Notes: generated by a model not told the origin, from the sequence alone. DNA of 18,213 bases from a bacterium (GCA_018903055.1 JAHIPW010000029.1:1-18213); one strand, 5' to 3'. Counted from the stretch's first letter, positions 1-7,347 are shown. Made by a program: numbers and translations.

Positions 1-319
1 CATTATGATGGGAGTGAATCCTGAGGATAATTCTATTACTGGAATAGAGATTTTGGAGCATATGGAGACTCCTGGTTTGGGAGCAAATATTGAGAAAGGG
101 GAATTTAAAAATCAATTTAAAGAAAAGTCCTTAGCTAATTCTAAATTGGTTGACGGGAAATTAGCAGTTAAAAAGAATAAGGGAGACATCGAAGCTCTTA
201 CTGGGGCCACCATCTCCTCCCGGGGAGTAACCGAGGCAGTAGATAAGGGACTGAAAGTTTTCCTGAAATACAAGGAAGAGATATTGGGTGAGAAAAAGCC
301 TGAGGTTACTGATGGTTAA
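1..319 (+). CDS. rnfG: RnfG, electron transport complex subunit G (C-terminal part, 5' end cut)
   Basis: This is the C-terminal part of RnfG, the periplasm-facing FMN subunit of the Rnf complex, which couples ferredoxin oxidation by NAD+ to ion export. The frame is open from base 2, so the start lies outside the window. The FMN-binding domain shows a flavinylation motif, LTGATIS. The threonine codon at 209-211 is the expected site of covalent FMN attachment through a phosphoester bond. ApbE, the enzyme that makes this bond, is encoded at 5838-6929. The order G-E-A-B matches the rnfCDGEAB order of anaerobes rather than the ABCDGE order of E. coli. The last residues are charged, and the stop codon at 317-319 lies inside the left end of a large inverted repeat (GGTTAATATC at 314-323). 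The family call is firm because rnfE, rnfA and rnfB follow. Confidence 0.88.
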   Translation, partial: IMMGVNPEDNSITGIEILEHMETPGLGANIEKGEFKNQFKEKSLANSKLVDGKLAVKKNKGDIEALTGATISSRGVTEAVDKGLKVFLKYKEEILGEKKPEVTDG

Positions 320-605
320 TATCAGTTATTATCAGTTAACATCAGTTAATAGCAGTTGCTGTACTTGCCTTTAAACCACTGAGATCAGAAAACAGTTGAC
401 CGAAATCTGCCCGCCCCGCTTCGCGGAGCGAGGCCGGGGAAAACTGTAGGGAAATCAGAAATTGGAAATCAGTGATTGTTTCCGTTTTCTGTTCTCTGTT
501 TTCTCTACCGATTTCCGTTTTCCAACAACTGATTTCCTTCTTCTGCCAATTCCTTATACCTAACTGATTTTAACCGTTAATAACCGTTTTTAACCGATAT
601 TAACC
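314..605. repeat. long imperfect inverted repeat filling the rnfG-rnfE gap
   Basis: The 327-base gap holds no gene. It starts with GGTTAATATC (314-323) and ends with GATATTAACC (596-605), which are exact reverse complements. Inside the left end are repeated units of the type ATCAGTTA. The right end has their degenerate complements (TAACTGAT, TAACCGTT). Further in, GGAAATCAGT near 455 faces ACTGATTTCC near 527, and a GC-rich CCCCGCTTCGCGGAGCG hairpin lies near 415-432. The whole gap therefore looks like one nested imperfect palindrome. I see no convincing promoter. A TATACT hexamer at 625-630 lacks a good -35 partner. Confidence 0.75.
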
Positions 606-646
606 TTTCCTATAGTAGTAACCATATACTCTGTAGGTGAATAAGA

Positions 647-1282
647 ATGGATCTTAGAAGAGAATTTACCAAGGGATTCGTTGCCGAGAACCCAATCTTT
701 AGACTACTTCTCGGAATGTGTCCCACTTTAGCCGTGACTACCGCTGCCCTAAATGGGGTGGCTATGGGACTGGCCACTACCGTAGTCCTGGTTGGTTCAA
801 ACTGCACTATCTCCCTGCTGCGGAGATTCATTCCTCCTCGGGTGAGGATCCCGGCCTTCATTGTCATCATCGCCTCCTTCGTCACCATCATCGATATGCT
901 CATGGCCGGCTTCTTCTACGAATTGCACAAAGTGCTCGGCCTCTTCATACCCTTGATTGTGGTTAACTGCATCATCCTGGGAAGGGCAGAGGCCTATGCC
1001 TCAAAGAATCCCCTCCTTCGTTCACTAATCGATGGTTTGGGAATGGGGTTGGGCTTCACTATCTCTTTAATCGTTCTGGGTAGTATAAGGGAAATACTGG
1101 GAAGTGGAACCGTCTTTGGATTTGCTCTCTTAGGAGAAGGCTATCCTCCTTTTCTGGTTATGCTTCTTCCTCCGGGAGCATTCATCGTTCTCGGTCTTTT
1201 ACTGGGACTGATGAATAAGCTAATTGCCTCAGGCCGCAGGCCACAAGCCGCAAGCTTTAAAACTGAAGCTGGAAGCCTGTAG
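647..1282 (+). CDS. rnfE: RnfE, electron transport complex integral membrane subunit E
   Basis: RnfE is one of the paired membrane subunits (RnfA/RnfE, homologous to NqrD/NqrE) that hold an Fe-S centre in the membrane. The 211-residue protein shows about six hydrophobic segments. It has the conserved N-terminal FTKGF.AENPIF.LLLGMCPTLAV, with a cysteine in the first helix region. A second half-motif, LIVVNCIILGRAEAYAS, carries the partner cysteine. The duplicated Cys motifs are typical of this family. The ATG at 647 follows AGGTGA at a usable distance. The last 17 or so residues (GRRPQAASFKTEAGSL) are unlike the family. They are encoded by AAGCTTG/CAAGCTT-type repeat DNA (about 1229-1300), so the native protein probably ended near LMNKLIAS. 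Confidence 0.93.
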   Translation: MDLRREFTKGFVAENPIFRLLLGMCPTLAVTTAALNGVAMGLATTVVLVGSNCTISLLRRFIPPRVRIPAFIVIIASFVTIIDMLMAGFFYELHKVLGLFIPLIVVNCIILGRAEAYASKNPLLRSLIDGLGMGLGFTISLIVLGSIREILGSGTVFGFALLGEGYPPFLVMLLPPGAFIVLGLLLGLMNKLIASGRRPQAASFKTEAGSL

Positions 1283-1300
1283 CTTGAAGCTTGAAACAAG
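1229..1300. repeat. inverted repeat of GCTTGAAG/CAAGC units at the rnfE-rnfA junction
   Basis: The left part has AGGCCGCAGGCCACAAGCCG and CAAGCTT. The right part has GAAGCTGG, GCCTGTAGCTTGAAGCTTG. The two halves are approximate reverse complements. The repeat supplies the C-terminal codons and TAG stop of rnfE and ends just before the rnfA ribosome binding site. A related repeat lies at 15250-15318. Confidence 0.65.
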
Positions 1301-1308
1301 GAGCAAGA

Positions 1309-1890
1309 ATGGCTAATCTATTTATAATCTTCTTAAGCGCCCTCTTGGTAAACAACTTTGTCCTAACGAGGTTCTTGGGCATCTGTCCCTTCTTGGGCGT
1401 TTCCCGAAAGGTGGAGACCGCTTTGGGGATGGGCATGGCAGTGATCTTCGTCATGACCTTAGCCTCTTTAGTGACCAACCTCGTATATAATCTTGTTTTA
1501 ATTCCCCTGAACCTCTTATTCCTACATATCATTACCTTCATCCTGGTCATCGCCTCCTTGGTTCAGCTGGTTGAGATCGTCTTAGAGAAGATTAGCCCTG
1601 CACTATATCGCGCTTTAGGAATCTATCTCCCTTTGATTACTACCAACTGTGCCATCCTGGGTCTTGCCTTATTGAACGTCATCAAAGGACATAGTGCCAT
1701 TCAGGCCATTTTCTTTGGTCTGGGAGCAGGGATTGGCTTTGCCCTGGCTCTTCTCATCATGGCCGGAATAAGAGAGAGGTTAGAGTTAGCAGATGTTCCA
1801 GTAGCCCTACAGGGAGCAGCCATTACCCTTATCACGGCTGGGCTTTTATCCCTGGCCTTTATGGGTTTCAGTGGATTGGTAAAGTTATAA
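1309..1890 (+). CDS. rnfA: RnfA, electron transport complex integral membrane subunit A
   Basis: RnfA is the second of the paired membrane subunits of the Rnf complex. The 193-residue product has the same length as the E. coli homologue. It shows six hydrophobic helices and the two Cys-containing half-motifs [18 protein letters not shown] and [17 protein letters not shown], which ligate the intramembrane Fe-S centre in this family. The frame could be read from a TTG at 1291. I chose the ATG at 1309 because AAGGAG at 1298-1303 sits five bases upstream and because family members begin there. It follows rnfE by 26 bases and is certainly co-transcribed. A 180-base repeat gap separates it from rnfB. 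Confidence 0.95.
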   Translation: MANLFIIFLSALLVNNFVLTRFLGICPFLGVSRKVETALGMGMAVIFVMTLASLVTNLVYNLVLIPLNLLFLHIITFILVIASLVQLVEIVLEKISPALYRALGIYLPLITTNCAILGLALLNVIKGHSAIQAIFFGLGAGIGFALALLIMAGIRERLELADVPVALQGAAITLITAGLLSLAFMGFSGLVKL

Positions 1891-1909
1891 AAGACCAAAG
1901 TTCTAAGTT

Positions 1910-2030
1910 GTTGGTAGTTGGGTTAGGGTAAGGTAGTAGGTTTGGTAGTTAGGTAATGGTTAGGTTTAAAGACCAACTACTTAACCCAACAACCAAACTA
2001 ATAACCTAACCTTAACCCTAACCGAATAAC
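1910..2030. repeat. inverted repeat of TTAGG/CCTAA units between rnfA and rnfB
   Basis: The left half (from 1910) is G/T-rich with GTTAGGG- and GTAGTTAGG-like units. The right half (to 2030) is C/A-rich with CCTAACC- and CAACTAC-like units. The halves are imperfect reverse complements around a centre near TTTAAAGAC. A very similar element occupies the mrdA-rodA gap (13910-14036), including the same central and terminal words. Confidence 0.75.
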
Positions 2031-2072
2031 GAAGCGTTTTAATCTCTGACTTCTAATTCTGGAGAGTATTTG

Positions 2073-2870
2073 GTGTTAAATCCTATAACTCTTTCTATAA
2101 TTGTGTTGGGTGGCTTGGGTCTCTTGGCCGGAAGTGGGCTGGCCTATGCCTCTAAGAAATTCATCTCTAAGATAGACCCTAAAATAGAGACTATACTTGC
2201 GGCTCTGCCTGGAGCAAACTGCGGGGCCTGTGGATTTGCGGGATGTAGCGGTTTTGCTAAGGCACTCGTTGAAGAAAGAGCCCAGGCAAATGGTTGCATC
2301 TCTGGGGGGGAAGGAGTAGCAAGAGAAGTTGCTTCCATTTTGGGAGGAGAAGTAGCAGGTAAGGAAAAAAGGATTGCTAAGATATTGTGCTATCATAGAG
2401 GAGCATCCCAGACTCAATTTGATTATCAGGGTCTGGAAAACTGCCGGGCAGCGGCCCTCTTATTCGGTGGGAATAAGGCCTGTCTCTACAGCTGTCTGGG
2501 ATTGGGGGACTGTGTTGAAGTCTGCCCCCTTGGTGCCATAACCTTAGTTAATGGTAGAATTGAAATAGACGAAGAGAGATGTACCGGATGTGGCAAATGC
2601 GTCTCCATCTGTCCCAAGGGAATAATCGCCTTAGTCCCCAAGGAAAAAAAGGTTCATGTTCTTTGTAATTCTAAGGATAAAGGAGCGATAGTAAGGAAGA
2701 TATGCAAGGAAGGTTGCATAGGATGTGGGATATGTCTCAAGGTCTGTCCAGAGGGAGCAATAACCCTAAAGGATAACTTAGCCCATATCGATTACAAGAA
2801 GTGTACAGAGTGCGGGGTCTGTGCTGAGAAGTGCCCCACCCATATTATTCAAGTAACAAGTAACAAGTAA
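2073..2870 (+). CDS. rnfB: RnfB, ferredoxin-type subunit of the Rnf complex
   Basis: RnfB is the polyferredoxin subunit thought to accept electrons from ferredoxin. A single N-terminal hydrophobic helix (residues about 4-24) anchors it. The RnfB-type Fe-S domain follows (NCGACGFAGC), then a cysteine-rich linker (KACLYSCLGLGDC...CP). After this come three ferredoxin motifs: CTGCGKCVSICP, CIGCGICLKVCP and CTECGVCAEKCP. A TTG at 2070 and a GTG at 2073 are both open. The GTG fits the GGAGAG at 2061-2066 better. The final residues, QVTSNK, are encoded by three tandem copies of AAGTAAC (2851-2871), and the stop codon is part of the third copy. This is the last rnf gene seen. Confidence 0.94.
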   Translation: MLNPITLSIIVLGGLGLLAGSGLAYASKKFISKIDPKIETILAALPGANCGACGFAGCSGFAKALVEERAQANGCISGGEGVAREVASILGGEVAGKEKRIAKILCYHRGASQTQFDYQGLENCRAAALLFGGNKACLYSCLGLGDCVEVCPLGAITLVNGRIEIDEERCTGCGKCVSICPKGIIALVPKEKKVHVLCNSKDKGAIVRKICKEGCIGCGICLKVCPEGAITLKDNLAHIDYKKCTECGVCAEKCPTHIIQVTSNK

Positions 2871-3060
2871 CATTGAACAGTGAACAATTCCGTTTTTTGT
2901 CATACGTTGAAGGGTTGCGCAACTCGTATCGTCTTACGTAATACGGTTACGTCTTGTTACGAACGACGACAGACGATGGCCGAAACGAGCCTCGCAACCG
3001 CAACCGATTGACAATGACCGGCATTATCTGTGATCTGTGACCATCTGTAAATAATCTGTG
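2851..3060. repeat. repeat-filled gap after rnfB (AAGTAAC tandem, nested palindrome, ATCTGTG units)
   Basis: Three tandem AAGTAAC units (2851-2871) overlap the rnfB stop codon. A nested inverted repeat follows. GTTGCGCAACTCGT near 2914 faces ACGAGCCTCGCAAC near 2986 (11 of 14 pair), and inside it ATCGTCT faces AGACGAT exactly. The gap then runs into degenerate ATCTGTG units up to the ribosome binding site of the next gene. ATCTGTG units recur at 9306-9350, and inverted at 10413-10455. Confidence 0.6.
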
Positions 3061-3088
3061 CTGATCTGTGTCTCAAGGAGGTATTTCC

Positions 3089-3640
3089 GTGAAGGTAAAA
3101 GTTCCTTTGAGTAAAGCAAGTAGATTGTTAAATCATGGGCCAACAGTGCTCGTTACTTCATTCTATAAGGGTCGTCCCAATGTCCAGACCGTTGCCTGGA
3201 ATATGCCGTTAGATTATGATCCTCCAAGAGTGGCCCTGGTAATTGGTAGCGATAACTACTCCTATGAGTGTATTACTAGGACAGGCGAGTTTGTTATCAA
3301 TATCCCTCCCAAGAAACTTTTGGAGAAGACCGTTCAATGTGGAACCATCTCAGGAAGAAGAATAGATAAATTTAAAAGATTTAAACTAACCCCTATTCCA
3401 GCGAAGAAGGTGAAAGCACCACTCATAAAAGAGTGTATCGGTCACTTAGAATGCCGTCTCATTAAATCAGGAGTAACTAAGGACTATGATCTTTTCTTAG
3501 CGGATGTCATCTATGCCTGGGCAGAAGAGGGAACATTCACCGATAGGTGGCTCGTAGAAAAAGAGAAGGCGAAGACCATCCACCATCTTGGTGGAGAGTA
3601 CTTCACCTTTCCAAATAAAGTTAAGATCAGAGAATGGTAA
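3089..3640 (+). CDS. flavin reductase-like (flavoredoxin family) FMN-binding split-barrel protein
   Basis: This is a 183-residue soluble protein of the flavin-reductase-like split-barrel family, which binds FMN and moves electrons to or from redox partners. Family marks are the N-terminal PTVLVTS..KGRPNV.T.AWNMPL strand pair, a central FVINIPP..LLE and the G.ISGR.IDKF stretch. The C-terminal half has IGHLEC and a conserved LFLADVI..WA segment. The frame extends to a GTG at 3068, but that would place AAGGAGGT inside the gene. The GTG at 3089, seven bases after AAGGAGGT, is the likely start. The neighbours (rnf, apbE) also handle flavins, so a role as a low-potential electron carrier or acceptor is plausible but inferred. 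The substrate is unknown. Confidence 0.82.
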   Translation: MKVKVPLSKASRLLNHGPTVLVTSFYKGRPNVQTVAWNMPLDYDPPRVALVIGSDNYSYECITRTGEFVINIPPKKLLEKTVQCGTISGRRIDKFKRFKLTPIPAKKVKAPLIKECIGHLECRLIKSGVTKDYDLFLADVIYAWAEEGTFTDRWLVEKEKAKTIHHLGGEYFTFPNKVKIREW

Positions 3641-3727
3641 TTTTTTGATTCTAATCCCATTGGAGATTTTATCACCATAATCGGTAGTTTTAATCACTGT
3701 CATCATTTTTGAAAGAAGGAGACAAAG

Positions 3728-4531
3728 ATGATAAGAAAAGCAGTAGTTGCCGGGCAGTTCTATGATGGAACGAAGGAGAGTTTGAAAGAACAGGTAAAGA
3801 AATATATTGGTGAGAAGGCGAAGAAAGAAAAGGTAATCGGGGCCCTGGCTCCTCATGCGGGATTCATGTTCTCTGGAGGGGTAGCAGGAGCCGTCTATTC
3901 CCGGATCATCTTCCCAGAAACTTTCGTCATCCTGGGTCCCAATCATACCGGAGCAGGACACCCCTGCGCTATTATGACCAAGGGAAGATGGCAGACCCCT
4001 TTAGGAGAAGTGGAGATTGATTCTGACTTAGCCTGCAAGATATTAGCTAATTCTAAGAGTCTGAAAGAGGATGAGAGGGCCCATTCCTACGAGCATTCCA
4101 TAGAGGTTCAATTACCCTTTTTACAATACTTAGGAAAGGATTTTAAGTTCGTTCCCATCTGCTTGAGCCATTTAGATTTAGAGACCTGTCGGGATATTGG
4201 AAAGGCAATTGCCAAACCAATAAAAGAAGGAAAGAAGAAGGTAGTTATCGTAGCCAGTTCCGATCTCACCCACTATGAGCCGCAAGAAGAGGCCAATAAA
4301 AAAGATAAGATAGCCCTGGATGCAATAGTAAAATTAGACCCAGAAGAACTCTTCAATAAGATAGAGGAACTCAGGATATCGATGTGCGGAGTCATTCCTA
4401 CGAGTATCATGCTTATGGCAAGCAAAGAATTGGGTGCTACAAAGGGTGAGTTAGTAAAGTATATGACCAGTGGGGATGTCATCGGCGACTATCGCCAGGT
4501 GGTAGGCTACGGAGGAGCGCTCATAAAGTGA
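3728..4531 (+). CDS. amrB: AmmeMemoRadiSam system protein B (MEMO1-family protein)
   Basis: This 267-residue protein belongs to the MEMO family, related to extradiol dioxygenases. Visible marks are the N-terminal MIRKAVVAGQFYDG, APHAGF..SGGVAG, LGPNHTG and HSIEVQLPFLQ, plus SSDLTHYEP and MCGVIPT. His43, His73 and Cys220 occupy the places of the metal ligands reported for human MEMO1. The biochemical role of bacterial members is not settled. They are named for their frequent linkage with AMMECR1 (protein A) and a radical SAM enzyme; the radical SAM partner follows at 4728, but no protein A gene is seen here. AAGGAG lies just before the ATG. The stop codon sits inside a 49-bp repeat (4525-4573). 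Confidence 0.9.
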   Translation: MIRKAVVAGQFYDGTKESLKEQVKKYIGEKAKKEKVIGALAPHAGFMFSGGVAGAVYSRIIFPETFVILGPNHTGAGHPCAIMTKGRWQTPLGEVEIDSDLACKILANSKSLKEDERAHSYEHSIEVQLPFLQYLGKDFKFVPICLSHLDLETCRDIGKAIAKPIKEGKKKVVIVASSDLTHYEPQEEANKKDKIALDAIVKLDPEELFNKIEELRISMCGVIPTSIMLMASKELGATKGELVKYMTSGDVIGDYRQVVGYGGALIK

Positions 4532-4573
4532 GCCCCGAAGGACAAGCCTACGGGGCAGGCAGGTGAGAAAGTG
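4525..4573. repeat. 49-bp exact repeat, copy 1, with GCCCCG/CGGGGC hairpin
   Basis: This 49-bp stretch is identical, by eye, to 10461-10509. Its core folds as GCCCCGAAGG...CCTACGGGGC. The flanks carry GTGAGAAAG-type purine units. Copy 1 overlaps the last codons and stop of the MEMO-family gene. Confidence 0.85.
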
Positions 4574-4710
4574 AGAAAGTGGGCAGGTGGGAAAGATAAA
4601 ACAGTGAAAAATGCAAAATGAAAAATTAGCAATGCAAAATGCAAAATTACTTCTTACTTTTTACTTGTAACTTGTTACTTACTACTTATTACTTACTACT
4701 TACTACTTCC
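4574..4710. repeat. low-complexity tandem units (GAAAGTG, GCAAAAT, TTACTTAC) in the gap before the radical SAM gene
   Basis: After the 49-bp repeat come purine-rich GAGAAAGTG units, then AATGCAAAATG/GCAAAATTA units, then pyrimidine-rich TTACTTACTAC units up to 4708. G/A-rich on the left and T/C-rich on the right, it again suggests a degenerate inverted repeat. No gene or promoter was recognised here. Confidence 0.55.
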
Positions 4711-4727
4711 GACCGAAGGGAGTGAGG

Positions 4728-5711
4728 ATGAAGGAAGCATTATATTATGAGAGAATAGATGATAAGATAAGGTGCCTCTTATGTCCTAAGGAGTGTCTCA
4801 TTGCTCCAGGAAAGAGGGGATTCTGCCGGGGAAGGGAGAATGTAGATGGAAGGTTAATCGCCTTAACCTATGAGGAGTGCGTCTCCATTGCTGTCGACCC
4901 CATAGAGAAGAAGCCCTTGTATCACTTCCGTCCCGGCTCTCTCATCCTTTCCTGCGCGCCCAATAGATGTAACCTCGGTTGCGTCTATTGCCAGAACTGG
5001 ACCATATCTCAAAAAGAGACCGCTACCCAACATATTACTTCCCGAGAAATAGTAGAACTCGCTCTTAAAAAAGATTCTTTTGGCATTGCCTATACCTATA
5101 CCGAGCCTTTAATCTGGTATGAGTACTTATTAGAGACAGCGAAGTTAGCCAAAGAGAAGGGATTGGCCAATGTCTTAGTTACCAATGGCTATATTAACCC
5201 TGAGCCCCTTGAAGAACTCCTTCCATTTATCGATGCCATGAATATCGATGTCAAGTCCATGAAAGAATCTTTCTATAAGGAATACTGCAAGGCTACCTTG
5301 TCCCCAGTCTTAAAGACGGCAGAGAGGGCGAGGAAGTCCTGCCATTTAGAAATCACCAATCTCGTCATCCCTACCTTGAATGATTCAGATGAGGACTTTA
5401 AAATGTTAATCGATTGGATAGCAGATAAGTTAGGGAATGATACCCCCTTGCATTTCTCAAGATACTTTCCCCATTACAAATTGAATATTCCTCCCACTCC
5501 AATAACCACTTTAGAAAAGGCGAGAGAAACGGCCCAGAAGAGATTAAAGTATGTTTATGTTGGGAATATCCTGGATCCCAGCGCCAATACCACTTACTGC
5601 CCAAAGTGCAAGAAGGCCTTGGTCGTGCGCGATGGATATTCTATCTCCAGGATGCATCTAAAAGGGAAGAGGTGTGACTATTGCGGGGAAGAGATTAACA
5701 TCGTTGCATAG
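4728..5711 (+). CDS. amrS: AmmeMemoRadiSam system radical SAM enzyme (PflA-like)
   Basis: This 327-residue radical SAM protein resembles pyruvate formate-lyase activating enzymes and is the usual partner of MEMO-like protein B. The [4Fe-4S]-SAM motif is CNLGCVYC (Cys81, Cys85, Cys88). It is preceded by an N-terminal cysteine group, C16xxC19xxxC23 and C33, typical of this subfamily. It is followed by YTYTEPLIWYEY and NIDVKSM. A C-terminal CPKC (291, 294) and CDYC (316, 319) pair looks like a zinc-ribbon or rubredoxin-like site. The target is unknown. The frame is open from a GTG at 4722, but the ATG at 4728 has AGGGAG five bases upstream and is preferred. It lies downstream of the MEMO-family gene across a repeat gap. 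Confidence 0.9.
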   Translation: MKEALYYERIDDKIRCLLCPKECLIAPGKRGFCRGRENVDGRLIALTYEECVSIAVDPIEKKPLYHFRPGSLILSCAPNRCNLGCVYCQNWTISQKETATQHITSREIVELALKKDSFGIAYTYTEPLIWYEYLLETAKLAKEKGLANVLVTNGYINPEPLEELLPFIDAMNIDVKSMKESFYKEYCKATLSPVLKTAERARKSCHLEITNLVIPTLNDSDEDFKMLIDWIADKLGNDTPLHFSRYFPHYKLNIPPTPITTLEKARETAQKRLKYVYVGNILDPSANTTYCPKCKKALVVRDGYSISRMHLKGKRCDYCGEEINIVA

Positions 5712-5734
5712 TCGGATGGTTAGCTTGACTAAAG

Positions 5735-5828
5735 TCCAAGGTCCTAGGTCCAAGGTCGACATTGGACGTTGCCTCTCGTCCCGAGGGGACTCGAGATCCC
5801 CGAGGGAGACATCGGACATTGGACAGAT
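5735..5828. repeat. GTCCAAGG/ATTGGAC units around a two-hairpin palindrome before apbE
   Basis: Units of the kind GTCCAAGGTC and ATTGGAC flank a GC-rich core at 5772-5810. The core has GTCCCGAGGGGAC and CTCGAGATCCCCGAG hairpins inside an imperfect CCTCTC/GAGGGAG outer stem. GTCCAAAG/TTGGAC units recur in the mrdA-rodA gap (13881-13907 and 14048-14083). Confidence 0.55.
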
Positions 5829-5837
5829 GAGGTAAAA

Positions 5838-6929
5838 ATGATTAAAAAACTTTTACCCCGTTGGAGCCTTCCCTTAACGATGTTTCATAGAGGGATACAG
5901 GATTTAGTGAGGACTATAGTAGTGTCTATCTCAAAACAAGATGTTTTGCAAAGTCTCCAACGGGGTTTACTTTTTATCTTAACACTTGCTCTTTTGATAA
6001 GTGGGTGTGGTCAAAGATTCCCAAGCAAGAAAGAGTTCTTGATGGATACTGAGGTAGAGATTATCCTACCTCAAGGAAGTGAGGAGGATTTTACTGCGGC
6101 CTTCAATGAAATAAGAAGAGTTGAGAAATTAATGGATGTCCATAATCCAGAAAGCGAAATCTCTCGGATTAATCGGTTGGGCAGTAAAGAAGCGATTAAA
6201 GTTAGTAAGGAAATTTTTGGGGTTTTGAAAGAGGCGCTGGAATATAGTAGGCTTACCTCTGGGGCCTTTGATGTGAGCATTCGTCCTTTGTCCCATTTGT
6301 GGGGAGAAAAAGGAAAGTTAAAAGAAGTTCCTGAAGTAAGAGAGATAGAGGAGAGGTTACTTCTGGTAAATTACAAAAATATCATCTTGAATGAAAGAAA
6401 TCAGACGGTTGAGTTTAAGAGAGAGGGAATGGCTATAGATCTGGGAGGGGTTGCCAAGGGGTATGCCCTGGATTGTGCCATAATGGTTTTAAAAGAAAGG
6501 GGAGTTAAAGAGGCGCTGATCAATGCTGGTGGAGATATCAGGGTAACGGGAAAAAGGAATTGGAGGGTTGGTCTACAGCACCCCAGAAAAGAGGACGAAG
6601 TTTTAGCAATAATCAAATTAAAAGACCAGGCGATTGCCACCTCTGGTGATTATCAAAGATACTTTATCAAGGAGGGTAAGAGATATCACCACATCATTAA
6701 TCCCGAGACTGGTTACCCTGCCGTAGAATGTATGAGTGTCACCATTATCGGGCCAAGTGCTATTCAGACAGACATCCTTGCTACCGGAGTCTTTATCTTG
6801 GGCCCGGAGAAGGGAATGAAGTTGATAGAATTCCTGGAAAATATTGAAGGAATAATTGTCGATGTTCAAGGGAAAATTCTTCTCTCTTCCGGCCTGAAAG
6901 GCAAACTACAAATCAGCCCCAAAATCTAA
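5838..6929 (+). CDS. apbE: ApbE, FAD:protein FMN transferase (lipoprotein) with inserted palindrome
   Basis: ApbE cleaves FAD and attaches FMN to a threonine of RnfG/RnfD-type proteins; the acceptor motif is present in rnfG at the start of the window. The 363-residue product shows DTEVEI, EISRINRL, DLGGVAKGYALD, NAGGDIRVTG, TSGDYQRYF, HHIINPETGYPA and the metal-site TDILAT. A lipobox, LLISGC (Cys57), follows a hydrophobic stretch, so it is an exported lipoprotein. The ATG at 5838 is preceded by GAGGT; reading from a TTG at 5769 would run through repeat DNA. The N-terminus is odd. Between MIKKLL and GLLFILTLALLIS lie about 36 residues encoded by a palindrome bounded by ACCCCGTTGGAG and CTCCAACGGGGT (5855-5966). 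A start inside the insert (GTG near 5922) cannot be excluded. Confidence 0.92.
   Translation: MIKKLLPRWSLPLTMFHRGIQDLVRTIVVSISKQDVLQSLQRGLLFILTLALLISGCGQRFPSKKEFLMDTEVEIILPQGSEEDFTAAFNEIRRVEKLMDVHNPESEISRINRLGSKEAIKVSKEIFGVLKEALEYSRLTSGAFDVSIRPLSHLWGEKGKLKEVPEVREIEERLLLVNYKNIILNERNQTVEFKREGMAIDLGGVAKGYALDCAIMVLKERGVKEALINAGGDIRVTGKRNWRVGLQHPRKEDEVLAIIKLKDQAIATSGDYQRYFIKEGKRYHHIINPETGYPAVECMSVTIIGPSAIQTDILATGVFILGPEKGMKLIEFLENIEGIIVDVQGKILLSSGLKGKLQISPKI
5855..5966. repeat. palindromic element inside the apbE signal-peptide codons
   Basis: ACCCCGTTGGAG (5855-5866) and CTCCAACGGGGT (5955-5966) are exact 12-bp reverse complements. The stretch from CCCG to CGGG (5857-5964) is 108 bp, a multiple of three. 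An inner hairpin CAAAAC-AAGAT-GTTTTG lies near 5932-5949. The ends resemble the CCCGTTAGA elements in rodA and the radical SAM/DUF2344 gene. Confidence 0.75.
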
Positions 6930-6933
6930 GAAA

Positions 6934-6996
6934 AGAGGTCTCTGAAAAACCTTCAGAGCCCTCTAATTAGAGATTTCTGACTTTTTCAGAAATCTC
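6934..6996 (+). terminator. two tandem hairpins after apbE, possible terminator
   Basis: The first hairpin is GAGGTCTCTGA facing TCAGAGCCCTC with one mismatch (6934-6964). The second is GAGATTTCTGA-CTTTT-TCAGAAATCTC, a perfect 11-bp stem (6970-6996). Neither is followed by a T-run on the plus strand, so termination strength is uncertain. The second hairpin recurs at 18022-18046, where it does have a T-run. Confidence 0.5.
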
Positions 6997-7006
6997 GAAA
7001 AAAGAC

Positions 7007-7032
7007 TTGACATTTTAGAAAAAGTATGTCAA
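7007..7032 (+). promoter_or_regulatory. TTGACA box and TTGACAT/ATGTCAA inverted repeat before the small membrane protein
   Basis: A perfect -35 hexamer TTGACA (7007-7012) lies 12 bases after the hairpin stem, as at 18058. No good -10 follows at 17 bases; TAAAAT at 7035-7040 is too far for it. TTGACAT (7007-7013) and ATGTCAA (7026-7032) form an exact inverted repeat spaced by 12 bases, which could be an operator. Confidence 0.45.
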
Positions 7033-7062
7033 ACTAAAATATAGTAAAGGAGGTGTTTTGAA

Positions 7063-7302
7063 ATGGAGAAACTCGGTATCCTGGCGAATGTCAGTCTCTA
7101 TCGCATTCTGGGGATCCTCTTCTTAGTGGTTGGTGCTCTTTATATCCTTTCTCCCCGGACGATGAAGAAGATCGATGAGGTAGGAAAGAAGCTTTTATGG
7201 CAGGATGATTGGAGCATTACCCATCGCATCGGCTTTGGAATCTTCTTTCTCATCGTGGGATTACTACTCTGCTATACAGGCTTCGTTCTTCTGAAGAGAT
7301 AA
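7063..7302 (+). CDS. small two-helix membrane protein, unknown function
   Basis: I do not recognise this 79-residue protein. It has two hydrophobic helices (about residues 12-29 and 56-76). Between them is a charged stretch with RTMKKIDEVGKKLLWQDDW. The C-terminus is LLKR. A very good ribosome binding site, AAAGGAGGTG, lies eight bases before the ATG. The strong terminator directly downstream and a possible own promoter upstream support a real, separately expressed gene. Its placement after apbE may be incidental. No catalytic residues are evident. Confidence 0.75.
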   Translation: MEKLGILANVSLYRILGILFLVVGALYILSPRTMKKIDEVGKKLLWQDDWSITHRIGFGIFFLIVGLLLCYTGFVLLKR

Positions 7303-7320
7303 AAGAAAAAAATAAAAAAC

Positions 7321-7347
7321 AAAAGCCCCCCGTAAAGGGGGGCTTTT
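7321..7347. terminator. bidirectional intrinsic terminator
   Basis: AAAAGCCCCCC-GTAAA-GGGGGGCTTTT is a perfect 11-bp stem with A-run and T-run ends, so it works on both strands. It lies between two convergent genes: the small membrane protein (plus) and the prolyl isomerase (minus). Confidence 0.95.

Noticed and set aside
1257-1550. Minus-strand open frame over the rnfA start
   Set aside because: It lies opposite clear RnfA coding sequence and has no family features. The same holds for the other antisense frames in the window.
1910-2030. TTAGGG-like units as a true telomere
   Set aside because: The units are degenerate, internal to an operon and arranged as an inverted repeat, so a chromosome-end role is not supported.
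2871-3088. tRNA or small RNA gene in the gap after rnfB
   Set aside because: The nested pairing does not form a cloverleaf with T-loop and anticodon features; it fits the repeat pattern of the other gaps.
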